From Tenuifilum sp. 4138str (lineage in GTDB: Bacteria > Bacteroidota > Bacteroidia > Bacteroidales > Tenuifilaceae): a stretch of DNA of 64,000 bases. The notes under the pieces were generated by a model. It was not told the origin of the DNA and did not search any database. It saw nothing but the letters and a program-made list of their open reading frames with translations. The stretch is from positions 62,001 to 126,000 of the forward strand of contig NZ_JBGCUE010000002.1 in NCBI RefSeq assembly GCF_041102575.1, in the 5' to 3' direction. Of the stretch, positions 1 to 9,379 are shown piece after piece (position 1 is the stretch's first letter; each line of letters starts with the position of its first letter). Made by a program: the position numbers and the translations under genes.

Positions 1-3000
1 CGATTTAGGCATTCTATCATCGGCAGGGTTCCTAATTCCTATCATTATTACCTTAACGTTGCTAAGGTTTGGATTTCCGGTAACTTTTAGCTTACTGTTC
101 CCGCTTTGAACAACATACACAGTATTCAGGGTGATAAGCGATCCCGGTTTTTGCATGGCATTGTTTCGGGCTACTTTAACATCAACCAGTTTATCGAGGT
201 CGATATCAATTACATTCTCCCTTGGCCATACCGCCTCGCGATCGCGTTCCCGGCTATTGTAGTAAAACCCGTAAGGAGTCAGCTTTAATGGTATTTCGTA
301 CTCGTAGTAGTTAGTGTTATAGTCGGTACCTATACGGATGAAAGCTGTTACCTCTTGGTCGTTCAATGGATACCCCTCAATAGCTTCGGCATGAACATCC
401 ATTTTGAGTCGTTTGTACTGCCTGATATCGATGTTAACATTCTTAAACGCTGCGCGGGCATCGCCATCGGCCAAATCGGTTACCCTGTACTCCATGGCCT
501 GTTCGTTAAGCTGGATAAGCTGGGGTTGACTTGGGTCAATAACCCTATCCACACCTGGTGGCAATACGTAGTTAACGGGTGTTCGTTTGTCGTTCTCCTC
601 AATATTTACGGTTGCTATCGATAAACTGCCTGAAGGTAAATCGCCAACTGGCATACCCTCCTGGCCTTGAATTAGTGAGTAATTGTATTTACGCCACTCG
701 CTACGAACCAGATGCAGCGTAGCAAAACGAAGTATAACCGTATCCTGGAAACCGCGCAGGAACATCCTCATGAAACGGATTGACTTGAAATCTTCAATTG
801 GGCCAACCACCTTCTCGTATTCTGCAATGGGAACCTTAAATTGATACCACTTTACGGCTTTATTTAAGATTTTATCCTTATCGCCTGTTATAACGTTAGT
901 TATAAAATTTTTACCAACCTCCATGTCCTGCGGGCGAAGTGAAATGCGATACTGATAGTAAGCCTCATTTTCGTTCATGGTATTATCGGTTCCCAGCTCC
1001 TCCACATCGGGGGTTGAGTAGCTCTGCTGCGAGGTAGTTCCGGTTGCTACTGGCGAATTATTCTCGGTTCCGTTAAAGTACTTATATCGGTCGAGAATGG
1101 TGGCGCGCTGTTGGTCGTAAACCCCGCTAAGGTAATGCCTGAAGTTATCGCCTGCCGGATCGCTTTCAAATCCGGCTAGCACATCGCTATTGGTTATTTT
1201 ATTCCTGAGCTGATTGATATACTCCGAAAAGAAGAACTGCTCATCGGGTATCCCATCGCCATCCAAATCGACCGAGGAGGAGAGTCCATCTAATCCAATA
1301 TCCTGGTAGGGGCGTTTAGCTTGGTCGTTATCGAAACCAACAGGCAGATACTGCTTGGTAGGAACCCTACCCCAGGCGGTTTGATCGGTTTTGGAAAGTT
1401 CCTCCGATGAGGTGGGTAGTCCATTCTCAAACGATTTTCGACCATCCCTTAAAATATCCTCCGAGATGTTACCAAGGTTGATGTAAAAATCGCCGCCACT
1501 ACTGAGCGTGTCGTACACAAACGGATCCATCAACCAAAACTCAATATACTCAATATTTGATGCTTCAAAGTCTGTGGTGCTCAGGTTGCGCATTATACCA
1601 CCCCAACGGCGTTGCGGATCTATTAACCTTCCGTTTGCATCGAGTTCATCAGTATTGAAGTTATACTGGCCACGTTCAGTAGGATAGAATGCAAGGTTAA
1701 GAACGGAGATATTGGTTGGTTGCCCCTGTGGCGTGTTCTTGTTTGGAAAAAGCTCGCGCTCAAAAATTTCGCGAACAAAATGGTTGCCCTGCAACTCCTT
1801 ATTATTACGGAGATACGATGGCGTAAGCGATGTGTTCCTCAAAAATAGCGGATCGATGTAGTACCAAGCCAAATGGGCGCGGTTATAGCCATACCGTAAA
1901 TCGTTGGAGAACGAGGCTTCCGGGAACATATCGGGTTGCCCCTGGGGAGTACTTGCTAACTTCCATTCCACCCATGAGCGAATATCAAGCGATGTGCTGC
2001 TTCCCTCAAAATCGTCGATATATACTGTACCGGCCTTACCAATGGCACGCGAGTGCCCGGGAATTAGCTGTGCAAACTCAGCGTCAAATGTTATTGTTGA
2101 TTTTTCCTTGGTTTGAATGAATGGAAGAAAGTCGACCATTTTAGTCAAAAACTTGGACTCGGTTTGGTACGAGGTATTAAATCCCCATATTGTATTCGAT
2201 ACGGCCTCGTTTCCGAAACTTACCTTTTGGGTTAGGGGGCGCTCCGTGAGGTTCATTATGGTTGCCCCAACATTAAAGTTATCGGAGAAACGGTAATCAA
2301 AGTGGGTTCCAACCAAGGTTTTGGTTTGTAGGCTGAACAAGGCGTTGCTTTCCACTGCAACCTTTATGGGAGTACCGGATTCAAGAAGTCCCTGGTTGAT
2401 AATTCGCACAGTACCCAGATTGTAATCAACAATAAAATCAACATCCTCCTGCAGTTTTACACCACCTGCAGTTACAACCACGGCACCTTTAGGAATATTG
2501 GGTGCATTCAGAAAGATTTCCGATCCTCCGGCCGACTTGTAGGAACCCCCTATTAGGAACTTGTTCTTATCAGCTACCTGTCGTGCTTTGGTTAACGATG
2601 AATCGTAAAGCTCTTGGAAAATATACTTCTGGGCAATAGTAGGATCGCCTATACGCGATGCCAAATCGCGTCCAAACGGTTCCAAAACAGGAAAAATAAT
2701 TTTGCCGTTAGCGGGATTAATGGTTACACCCTCAATAAAGTCAAACACTCCATCGGGGAACGCATCGAGCTGGTTGTTCAGGTTATCAAGATTAAGTACT
2801 CTGATTAGCGGAACTTCGGCAATATTCCCTTCCTTGATATAGTTAACCGGGGTTCCGGTTGCATCGTCCTGGTAAAAAATATCGAGCCTGAATTCATCTT
2901 TGCTAATCTGATAGGCATTCATGGAGTAAATGTTTTTCATCATCAACCTCCATGTGGGCATTTTAGGGCTAAGGTTTGTTCCCTTTAGGAGCTTAAGGAT

Positions 3001-4473
3001 TAAGGCTTTGGGAGCCTCTACCCCATCGGTAGAGAATTCACCAACCTTGTAGGTTTGGCCATTGTATGTGTACTCATATGCAACCGCAAGTACCTCATCG
3101 CTATTAAGCGCCGACGATAGCGAGATATACCCCAACGCCTGATTTATGGTGAACTCATTAGGTGATAGCTTGCGGGCATACTCAATCTTCTCATAGTCGC
3201 GCCCACCGGTAAAACCCTGCGATTCCAAGGGCAACAATACATTGCTTACTTCGGCAACATCCCGAATACCGGCGTAGGTTGTGGTCATAAGCTCGTAAAG
3301 GTTATTTAAACCATTGCTTGCCGGGCCACTTCCCGTTTGGGTAAAAATATTGGAGGCAAAGATGTTGTTCTGGGCCTCACCCAAATCGGCAAAAGCAATT
3401 ATATTGCGTGAGTTCTCAAAGTTTGCCTGTTTGTTTGTTACCCACACCTCAATTTTGGTGATTTGCACCCCTGAGTTAATAATGGGTAAATTCATCAGGG
3501 CACGATTGTAGTTTTCCCTGAAGTAGTGAGAAAGGAAAAAATGCCTATTGGCATCGTACTCATCGGCTTTAAGCTGAAAATCGCGCGTTTGCGCACCACC
3601 CTTAATCTCAACCACCTGTGTTTGGCCATTCTGTTTGGATACTACGCTGGTAACGTTTAACTTCCCGAACTTAAGCTGAGTTTTAATACCAAAAAGGCTC
3701 TGACTCCCGGTTATTAGAGTTCCAGGTAAAGGCAACGAAACGTTACCAGCCTCAATGCGCTGAATGATTTCATCCTCAAATCCGTTGTACTCTACTTTAA
3801 CATTATTCTCAAAGTCAAAGGTTGCCTCGGTGTTGTAATTCACCTCCATTTTTAGCTTCTCACCAATCTTACCGGAAACGTTCATCTGGATTTTCGACTG
3901 AAAGTCGAAGGTTGTGTTCCGTCGCTGATCGATTGGTAATGCTGGGTTATCGGTTTTAGCGCTTGATACTCCAAACACCAGCTCGGCATTACCCTGTGGT
4001 ATAATTTCTATGGTGTTGCTCCCAAAAATTCGGTCGAATGTTTCACCACCTACCTGAATACGGGGCAGGATGCCATCGCCTTTCCCCACAAATTCACCGG
4101 TTTGCTTTTGTCGCCAGTACTCGCGCATGGCCTTCTCCACACGATACGACCGGTACTCATCGGCCGATAGCACACGTGGTGTTTCAATGGTTGTATTTCC
4201 AACCTTTCTGTAAATGATGTACTGGTTGTTGGTTGGATCAAACAAAACCTCCTCGCTTATGTTTGATGGGTTTGAAAGGTATAACGGCGAATACTGCGTA
4301 TCAATTGACCATATACCTGGTTGTTTAATAGGGAAAGGCAAATTTAGTGTATCCTGTTGTGGAATGGGAACAGAAAAAGCTCTCGTAATGGTAATGGTTA
4401 CGAGAGTAAGTATTCCAATTATTCGGATAGTATATGTATGAGATAAGTGTTTTACCCTCAACTTACAAAGCAT
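1..4473 (-). CDS. sprA: Type IX secretion translocon protein SprA, N-terminal part (cut by window edge)
   Basis: SprA forms the giant outer-membrane translocon of the Bacteroidota type IX secretion/gliding system. The ATG at 4473 opens a frame of 1491 codons that is still open at base 1, so roughly the last third of the usual ~2400 residues lies outside. Visible SprA signatures are IEIIPQGNAELVFGV, an N-Y-N-T-E-A-T-F-D-F-E-N block, an I-E-A-G-N-V-S-L-P-L-P segment followed by TGSQSLFGIKTQLKFGKL, and near the edge TGNPNLSNVKVIMIGIRNP. A hydrophobic stretch at about residues 18-35 is the export signal. I checked the frame at both ends but did not translate every codon. It lies 10 bases downstream of ruvA, a pairing common in this phylum. 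Confidence 0.93.
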   Translation of the reverse strand, partial: MLCKLRVKHLSHTYTIRIIGILTLVTITITRAFSVPIPQQDTLNLPFPIKQPGIWSIDTQYSPLYLSNPSNISEEVLFDPTNNQYIIYRKVGNTTIETPRVLSADEYRSYRVEKAMREYWRQKQTGEFVGKGDGILPRIQVGGETFDRIFGSNTIEIIPQGNAELVFGVSSAKTDNPALPIDQRRNTTFDFQSKIQMNVSGKIGEKLKMEVNYNTEATFDFENNVKVEYNGFEDEIIQRIEAGNVSLPLPGTLITGSQSLFGIKTQLKFGKLNVTSVVSKQNGQTQVVEIKGGAQTRDFQLKADEYDANRHFFLSHYFRENYNRALMNLPIINSGVQITKIEVWVTNKQANFENSRNIIAFADLGEAQNNIFASNIFTQTGSGPASNGLNNLYELMTTTYAGIRDVAEVSNVLLPLESQGFTGGRDYEKIEYARKLSPNEFTINQALGYISLSSALNSDEVLAVAYEYTYNGQTYKVGEFSTDGVEAPKALILKLLKGTNLSPKMPTWRLMMKNIYSMNAYQISKDEFRLDIFYQDDATGTPVNYIKEGNIAEVPLIRVLNLDNLNNQLDAFPDGVFDFIEGVTINPANGKIIFPVLEPFGRDLASRIGDPTIAQKYIFQELYDSSLTKARQVADKNKFLIGGSYKSAGGSEIFLNAPNIPKGAVVVTAGGVKLQEDVDFIVDYNLGTVRIINQGLLESGTPIKVAVESNALFSLQTKTLVGTHFDYRFSDNFNVGATIMNLTERPLTQKVSFGNEAVSNTIWGFNTSYQTESKFLTKMVDFLPFIQTKEKSTITFDAEFAQLIPGHSRAIGKAGTVYIDDFEGSSTSLDIRSWVEWKLASTPQGQPDMFPEASFSNDLRYGYNRAHLAWYYIDPLFLRNTSLTPSYLRNNKELQGNHFVREIFERELFPNKNTPQGQPTNISVLNLAFYPTERGQYNFNTDELDANGRLIDPQRRWGGIMRNLSTTDFEASNIEYIEFWLMDPFVYDTLSSGGDFYINLGNISEDILRDGRKSFENGLPTSSEELSKTDQTAWGRVPTKQYLPVGFDNDQAKRPYQDIGLDGLSSSVDLDGDGIPDEQFFFSEYINQLRNKITNSDVLAGFESDPAGDNFRHYLSGVYDQQRATILDRYKYFNGTENNSPVATGTTSQQSYSTPDVEELGTDNTMNENEAYYQYRISLRPQDMEVGKNFITNVITGDKDKILNKAVKWYQFKVPIAEYEKVVGPIEDFKSIRFMRMFLRGFQDTVILRFATLHLVRSEWRKYNYSLIQGQEGMPVGDLPSGSLSIATVNIEENDKRTPVNYVLPPGVDRVIDPSQPQLIQLNEQAMEYRVTDLADGDARAAFKNVNIDIRQYKRLKMDVHAEAIEGYPLNDQEVTAFIRIGTDYNTNYYEYEIPLKLTPYGFYYNSRERDREAVWPRENVIDIDLDKLVDVKVARNNAMQKPGSLITLNTVYVVQSGNSKLKVTGNPNLSNVKVIMIGIRNPADDRMPKS

Positions 4474-4483
4474 TTTACAGTTA

Positions 4484-5068
4484 CTACAAGCGTTTGAGCG
4501 CATGCTTAATGAGCGCTTCAACTGGCATCTGCCCCATTTCCTTCAGAACCTGGTCAATTACCTTATCGGCAGCTGAACGGGCAAACCCAAGCATCACCAA
4601 TGCAGATAACGCTTCGCTCTTCAAAGTATTGTTTGATGTTGATAAAATTTGTGATACCGTAGCCTCCCCTATGGAAACCTTATCCTTAAGATCAACAACT
4701 ATGCGTTGTGCCGTTTTAAGGCCAATTCCCTTAACCTGTTTTATGAGGTTAACATTTTCCGTGGTAATGGCTGCCTGAATCTCATCGGTAGTAAGCGACG
4801 AAAGAATAAGCCTTGCCGTACTAGCACCAACTCCAGAAACTGAAATAAGCAATCGGAAAATCTCCCTTTCGCGTACATCGGTGAAACCGTAGAGCAAATG
4901 AGCATCCTCGCGGATAATTTGATGAAGCCAAAGCTTAACCTGTGTTTTACCCTCCAGCTGAGAGTATGTTTGTAACGAAATATTTACAAAATACCCAACT
5001 CCACCAGCATCAACAATTGCATGGGTTGGTGTTAGCTCGGCAAGTGAACCCTGAATGTACTCGTACAT
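4484..5068 (-). CDS. ruvA: Holliday junction branch migration protein RuvA
   Basis: RuvA binds four-way junctions as a tetramer and loads the RuvB motor during recombinational repair. The 194-residue product has normal family length: an OB-fold domain (about 1-64), two helix-hairpin-helix motifs (VSGVGASTA at 77-85 and VKGIGLKTA at 112-120), and a C-terminal RuvB-contact domain after a short linker (about 145-194). It sits between pdxA upstream (12-base gap) and sprA downstream (10-base gap) on the same strand, so the three genes are probably co-transcribed. ruvX, a second gene often linked by name to Holliday junctions, lies far away at 39.3 kb. Confidence 0.96.
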   Translation of the reverse strand: MYEYIQGSLAELTPTHAIVDAGGVGYFVNISLQTYSQLEGKTQVKLWLHQIIREDAHLLYGFTDVREREIFRLLISVSGVGASTARLILSSLTTDEIQAAITTENVNLIKQVKGIGLKTAQRIVVDLKDKVSIGEATVSQILSTSNNTLKSEALSALVMLGFARSAADKVIDQVLKEMGQMPVEALIKHALKRL

Positions 5069-5080
5069 AAATCAACTTTT

Positions 5081-6133
5081 TTATGCCGTTTCTGGGTCAA
5101 CTGACTGCAACGGGTTTGAGGTAAGCTCCTTATGCAGCTGTCGGTTACGGAAAATATCAATGGCAAGGTAAACCGCCTGGCGGAATGAGTTCGGGTTAGC
5201 CAGGTTATGTCCGGCCAAATCGTATGCCGTTCCATGATCGGGCGAGGTGCGAACAATGGGTAAACCAGCAGTATAGTTTACTCCTGTATCGAAGTTTATC
5301 ACCTTAAAAGGCGATAAGCCTTGATCGTGGTACATGGCCAGAATTGCATCGAAACGGGTGAACCTATCGGAGCCAAAGAAACCATCGGCCGGATAGGGTC
5401 CCATGGCTACTATTCCCTCCTCGTTGGCCTGCTTTATTGCTGGTAGTATAATTGTTTCCTCCTCGTTGCCAATAACACCGCTATCGCCAGCATGGGGATT
5501 CAGGCCAAGTACAGCAATACGAGGCCGGCGGATTGCAAAATCCTTAATTAGTGTCTCGTTAAGCAAGCGTAGCTTGTTGAGTATGGCATCAACAGTAATA
5601 TTTTTTGGAACATCAGCAATTGGGATATGACCCGTAACAACACCTACCTTCATGGTATCGCTTACCATGAGCATTAGCGCGCTTTTAACACCAAACTCAT
5701 TGGCCAAGAACTCGGTATGCCCCGGAAAGCTAAAGCTTTGACTTTGTATGTTAGCCTTATTGATGGGTGCGGTAACCAGTACGTCAATTTTACCAGCTTT
5801 TAAGTCGGCTATAGCAGCCTGTAATGCTAGCAACGCACCCTGTCCGCCATACTCAGTTGATTTACCCAACTCCACCCGAACGTTTTCGTCCATGCAGTTT
5901 ACAATATTGGGGCGTTTGGGGTTTGCCTCTGAGGCATCCTTTATTTGGTTAAAGCTGAAGTTTTCAATGTTCAACGCTTTGCGATGATAGGCAGCAACCT
6001 TGGGCGATCCGTAAACAATTGATGTGCACATCTCGTCCATACGAGGGTCCATCAATGTTTTAATAATTACCTCATAGCCTATTCCGTTAATATCACCCTG
6101 TGTGATTCCTACCCTAATCTTTTCATTACTCAT
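5081..6133 (-). CDS. pdxA: 4-hydroxythreonine-4-phosphate dehydrogenase PdxA
   Basis: PdxA oxidises 4-phosphohydroxy-L-threonine; its product condenses with deoxyxylulose phosphate through PdxJ to make pyridoxine phosphate (DXP-dependent vitamin B6 route). pdxJ is also in this window, at 57.4-58.1 kb. Motifs are VGITQGDINGIGYE at the N-terminus, GHTEF, MYHDQGLSPFK and TSPDHGTAYDLAG, which carry the three metal-binding histidines of the family. The frame extends upstream to an ATG at 6169, but the family begins at MSNEKIRVGI, so 6133 is chosen; an AAGG lies just before it. The product is 350 residues. It is first in the apparent pdxA-ruvA-sprA transcription unit. Confidence 0.95.
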   Translation of the reverse strand: MSNEKIRVGITQGDINGIGYEVIIKTLMDPRMDEMCTSIVYGSPKVAAYHRKALNIENFSFNQIKDASEANPKRPNIVNCMDENVRVELGKSTEYGGQGALLALQAAIADLKAGKIDVLVTAPINKANIQSQSFSFPGHTEFLANEFGVKSALMLMVSDTMKVGVVTGHIPIADVPKNITVDAILNKLRLLNETLIKDFAIRRPRIAVLGLNPHAGDSGVIGNEEETIILPAIKQANEEGIVAMGPYPADGFFGSDRFTRFDAILAMYHDQGLSPFKVINFDTGVNYTAGLPIVRTSPDHGTAYDLAGHNLANPNSFRQAVYLAIDIFRNRQLHKELTSNPLQSVDPETA

Positions 6134-6239
6134 ACCTTGTAGTATTTTAAATGGCTCGTAAATATGCAAAAGTAAAAAAAAGCTGTAAACATAGTTAATA
6201 CCTTGTTGTTTTTACTAGGAATGTTTTTGTTACTTTTAA

Positions 6240-6247
6240 TACCTTTG
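6240..6247 (+). promoter_or_regulatory. -7 element of the mqnC promoter
   Basis: TACCTTTG matches the Bacteroidota -7 consensus TAnnTTTG and lies 18 bases before the mqnC start. I do not see a matching TTTG -33 element at the expected 19-base spacing, so this is a half-supported promoter. Confidence 0.45.
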
Positions 6248-6265
6248 CCCAATCAACATTGAAGA

Positions 6266-7420
6266 ATGCAAGTTAAAGATATTTTAAAAAAGGCAATAAA
6301 CCTTGAATCCCTCACCTTGGAAGAGGGCCTTTATATTTACACACAGGCATCAACGCCCGATTTGATGTATGTTGCAAACGAACTTCGCAAAATTCATGTT
6401 CCAGGCCAAAAGGTTACCTGGCAGATTGACCGCAACGTAAACATCACAAACGTATGTATATCGGGATGCAAGTTTTGCAACTTCCACTGTGGGCTTCAGT
6501 CCGATAGCGCCTTTATCACTTCAATTGCAGAGTATAAAGTAAAGATTGAAGAGCTTGAGCGCTACGGAGGCGACCAGCTTCTACTACAGGGTGGACTTCA
6601 TCCCAGGCTTGGCATTGAATTTTATAGTAGCCTGTTCAAGGAGCTAAAGTCAATGTTTCCCAACATCAAACTTCATGCCCTAGGGCCTCCTGAAATTGCC
6701 TTTATAGCTAAAAAAGAAGGTATGACCTACAGGCAAGTTCTTGAAGAACTTGTGGAGGCAGGCCTCGATAGTTTACCCGGTGCTGGTGCCGAAATTCTTG
6801 TAGACAGGGTACGAAAGCAAATATCGCCGGGCAAACCCGACAGCCAGGCCTGGCTCGATGTTATGGCTCAAGCGCACCAAATGGGGCTTGTTACCTCTGC
6901 TACCATGATGATTGGGCATGTTGAAACCATGGAGGAGCGTGTTGAGCATTTGATTAAGCTCCGTAACCTACAAGCGCAAAAGCCTGCCGACGCCCCCGGA
7001 TTTCTGAACTTTATTGTATGGACCTTTCAGGATGAGGGCACCAAGTTGCAGCGCGAGGGCGTGCTAAATACGGTAAACACTGAGGAATATGTTAGGACTA
7101 TAGCCCTATGCAGGATCATGTTGAATAACATTCCGAACATACAGGCATCGTGGCTTACGGTGGGTATCGATACCGCTCAGCTGTGCTTGCATGCCGGGGC
7201 TAACGATTTTGGCTCAATAATGATTGAGGAGAATGTTGTATCATCGGCTGGAGCCAAGTACAAGATGGATGCCTATGGTATTCAGAAAGCCATTGTTGAT
7301 GCTGGGTTTGAACCTCAACTCCGCAACCAACGTTACGAATACATAGTACTCCCCGACTGTGAGTTTAGCCGCATTTACAGCATTGAGGAGTTAAAACAAA
7401 ACGCCAGCCCACTGCTCTAA
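6266..7420 (+). CDS. mqnC: Cyclic dehypoxanthinyl futalosine synthase MqnC (radical SAM)
   Basis: MqnC cyclises dehypoxanthine futalosine in the alternative (futalosine) menaquinone pathway. The product has 384 residues. The radical-SAM CxxxCxxC is C64-x3-C68-x2-C71 in NVCISGCKFCNF. Other MqnC-type blocks are LLLQGGLHP (about 106-113), LDSLPGAGAEIL, VRKQISPGKPD and TSATMMIGHVET, then a W-T-F-Q motif. These fit MqnC better than MqnE, and the absence of a F420-type second module excludes CofH. No other mqn gene lies in the window. The odd point is an extra cysteine (C75) after the cluster motif. The upstream pdxA gene is divergent. Confidence 0.88.
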   Translation: MQVKDILKKAINLESLTLEEGLYIYTQASTPDLMYVANELRKIHVPGQKVTWQIDRNVNITNVCISGCKFCNFHCGLQSDSAFITSIAEYKVKIEELERYGGDQLLLQGGLHPRLGIEFYSSLFKELKSMFPNIKLHALGPPEIAFIAKKEGMTYRQVLEELVEAGLDSLPGAGAEILVDRVRKQISPGKPDSQAWLDVMAQAHQMGLVTSATMMIGHVETMEERVEHLIKLRNLQAQKPADAPGFLNFIVWTFQDEGTKLQREGVLNTVNTEEYVRTIALCRIMLNNIPNIQASWLTVGIDTAQLCLHAGANDFGSIMIEENVVSSAGAKYKMDAYGIQKAIVDAGFEPQLRNQRYEYIVLPDCEFSRIYSIEELKQNASPLL

Positions 7421-7423
7421 GAA

Positions 7424-7447
7424 CAAAAAAGCCGGCATAAAGCCGGC
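7424..7447 (-). terminator. Rho-independent terminator of the thioredoxin lipoprotein gene
   Basis: On the minus strand GCCGGC-TTTAT-GCCGGC is followed by TTTTTTG, a compact GC-rich hairpin and U-tract 36 bases past the stop at 7483. It lies between the convergent ends of mqnC and the lipoprotein gene and may also slow mqnC transcripts. Confidence 0.85.
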
Positions 7448-7482
7448 CAACCAACCAAAAACAGTTATGACGGGAGTACTAA

Positions 7483-7989
7483 TTACTTTTTCTTGAGTAG
7501 TTCTTTCTCAATAATCTCCTTGAACATTTTTTTAGTTTCCTCAGGGGTTTGAGCTATGCCTGATGTAGCAAAGGGCTTTCCGTCCATGGGAAAGAATATA
7601 AATGTTGGTATGCTCTGTATACCAAGTTCAGCAGAGATCTGCTGCTCGTTTTGGGTGTTCACCTTGTAAACATAAATTTTGCCATCATACTCCTTAGCCA
7701 ATTCCTCCAGGATTGGACCCGCAATACGGCAAGGGCCGCACCAGCTTGCCCAGAAGTCGACAATGGCAGGCTTATCGCCAAGGTATTTCATATTTTCCTG
7801 TCCCTTGGTGTAATCCAAAATTTTGGTCAGGAAAAAGTCACGGGTAATATCAATGGCATATTTCTCTTTAGCTGGTTTTGATGCAGTAACGGGTTCACCT
7901 TCGTTTTGCTTGGCGGCGGTACCGTTGCATGCTCCTAGCGCAAAGGCTGCAACCAAAAGAACCGGGATAAAAGCAGTAAGTTTTCTCAT
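7483..7989 (-). CDS. Thioredoxin-fold lipoprotein
   Basis: A periplasm-facing thiol oxidoreductase tethered by lipid. The 168-residue product has a lipoprotein signal with lipobox LGAC (C21), a short Ala/Lys/Glu linker, and a thioredoxin domain with DFWASWCGPC (active-site C84 and C87) and the cis-proline segment IQSIPTFIFF. The closing part matches thioredoxin more than the TlpA/ResA insertions. The next gene upstream is a small ferredoxin on the same strand (57-base gap), so the pair may share a transcript, but I see no direct functional link. The physiological substrate is unknown; extracytoplasmic disulfide reduction is inferred. Confidence 0.88.
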   Translation of the reverse strand: MRKLTAFIPVLLVAAFALGACNGTAAKQNEGEPVTASKPAKEKYAIDITRDFFLTKILDYTKGQENMKYLGDKPAIVDFWASWCGPCRIAGPILEELAKEYDGKIYVYKVNTQNEQQISAELGIQSIPTFIFFPMDGKPFATSGIAQTPEETKKMFKEIIEKELLKKK

Positions 7990-8046
7990 AGCTATCTCTA
8001 TTTAAAAATTTTCATATTCAAAGGGCAGGGTTGTACCCTCCCTTTA

Positions 8047-8247
8047 CTACCTGCCATTATCGGCAAAGGTAAATGCACCGTACCCACAAATCCTAACGCA
8101 CAAACCGCAATTCTTGCAGTTTTCCTTATCAATCTCTGGTGCGCTATTCCAGCTACGCTGTTTAATTGCACCTGTTGGGCAGTAACGAACCACCGGACAA
8201 GGATGGTTCTGCGGGCATCGTGCTTCATCAACAACTATAGTGCTCAT
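8047..8247 (-). CDS. Small 4Fe-4S ferredoxin-like protein with atypical first cysteine motif
   Basis: A 66-residue iron-sulfur protein, probably a cytoplasmic electron carrier. The second half has a normal C44-x2-C47-x2-C50-x3-C54 motif. The first half has C11-x5-C17-x5-C23-P instead of CxxCxxCxxxCP, so the second cluster, if present, would use unusual spacing. The frame fits better than the overlapping 78-codon frame on the same strand, which has no recognisable features. A TAnnTTTG-type -7 box (TATTTTTG, 8276 to 8269) lies 22 bases upstream. The partner enzyme is not visible here. Confidence 0.8.
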   Translation of the reverse strand: MSTIVVDEARCPQNHPCPVVRYCPTGAIKQRSWNSAPEIDKENCKNCGLCVRICGYGAFTFADNGR

Positions 8248-8268
8248 TTTGTTCAGTTTTTTCGACTA

Positions 8269-8276
8269 CAAAAATA
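8269..8276 (-). promoter_or_regulatory. -7 promoter element of the ferredoxin gene
   Basis: Read on the minus strand this is TATTTTTG, a perfect TAnnTTTG match 21 bases before the ferredoxin start. No clear -33 TTTG was found. Confidence 0.45.
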
Positions 8277-8670
8277 ATATATTTTCATATATCGATTTGT
8301 TAATTTATGTTGATATTTAACAATGAGCACGGACTGTCAAATTATGAGCAAAAGGAAATTTTAACTGAGCCAAAAAATTAATTTAAAAATCACTGTTGTT
8401 TTGCTAAGGTTATTTGTCATGTTGCGAGCAAGCGAAACATCACGCTGTCGTGCTGAGTCCCGATTTATCGGGATAGACTTCGCCGAAGCATCTCATTGCT
8501 TTTTTCTCTTCAATCCTTTGAAGAGATCCCTCGACTTTGTTCGGGATGACAAAAACCCTATCTTCCTTTCTGCTCACTTGTCATGCTGAGCTAGCCGAAG
8601 CATCGCTTTACCTTAAACCCTTTTATTCTTATTGTTTTTTTTGGGAAATCGATCTTTTCAGTTTTTTTCT

Positions 8671-8724
8671 GTTGCGATGCAACGTTTTCCCCATGCTCTT
8701 TGGCATATGTGTTGCGTGCATCGC
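8671..8724 (-). repeat. Short repeat with palindromic ends, copy 1
   Basis: About 54 bases bounded by GTTGCGATGCAACG and GCGTGCATCGC, with a variable middle containing a CTCTTTGG core. Sister copies are at 9323-9379, 40807-40861, 44537-44591 and 45097-45152. It is followed by the CCCCTACGGGGCT hairpin block that also flanks the copies at 40.8 and 44.5 kb. Confidence 0.75.
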
Positions 8725-9230
8725 TATACAGGTGGGAGTCGTGATGGAGTTACAAATGTTTAGCCCCTACGGGGCTTTAGACGTTGTTTGTTGTTCGTAA
8801 ATCGTTGTTCGTGAATATCACGTCACACGCTCTGTGAAACACCGTGTTACGCAGTTTAACTCTGTGATACTTGCTGTTGCTCGGTTCATGAGATGGTTGT
8901 CATGCTGAGCTAAGTCGAAGCATCTCTTTCCCCTTTTATGAGATCCCTCGACTACGCTCGGGATGACAAATGAAGTTGATCGTGTATGGTTGCTCGTTGT
9001 TCGAAAAAACAATTGTCATGCTGAGCCCAGTCGAAGCATCTCCTTTTACCTTTATTTTACAAATACGATTCCTCAGCCAATAAGAATAATAAAAGGAAAC
9101 GGCATAAAAGCCTGACCCGTAAATGGGTCGGGGGTAGAACGTGGCGGTGGGTCTTGTAAGCGATACCACATGAGTCACGCCGCAGGCGTGGCGAATTGTA
9201 TCGCGTGACAGTTCCACACGCGGGGTACCC

Positions 9231-9294
9231 ATCGGGTCGGGCTTTTCAGCCTTGATTTTCTTTGGTTCTTTCTTGTATCAAGACAAGAAAGAAC
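9231..9294 (-). repeat. Interspersed repeat with TTGTATCAAGACAAGAAAGA core, copy 1
   Basis: Carries the palindrome GTTCTTTCTTG-TATCA-AGACAAGAAAGAAC and a CGGGTCGGGCTTTT end. Inverted copies lie at 44621-44703 and 45182-45267. It is non-coding. Confidence 0.75.
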
Positions 9295-9322
9295 ATTTAA
9301 AAGGCTCTTTGCCATGCTTATC

Positions 9323-9379
9323 TGTTGCGATGCAACGCTTTCCTCTTGCTCTTTGGAAAATGTATTGCGTGCATCGCAA
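9323..9379 (-). repeat. Short repeat with palindromic ends, copy 2
   Basis: Same element as at 8671-8724, bounded by GTTGCGATGCAACG and TTGCGTGCATCGCAA. It is followed by the AACCCAGGGCTAATG block that is shared in inverted form with 45054-45096. Confidence 0.75.

Noticed and set aside
7998..8234. 78-codon frame overlapping the ferredoxin on the same strand
   Set aside because: The alternative frame gives the cysteine cluster pattern of a ferredoxin; this one has none.
8936..9232. 98-codon open frame on minus in zone A
   Set aside because: Counterpart of the repeat-derived frame at 45078-45509; no start context or family features.
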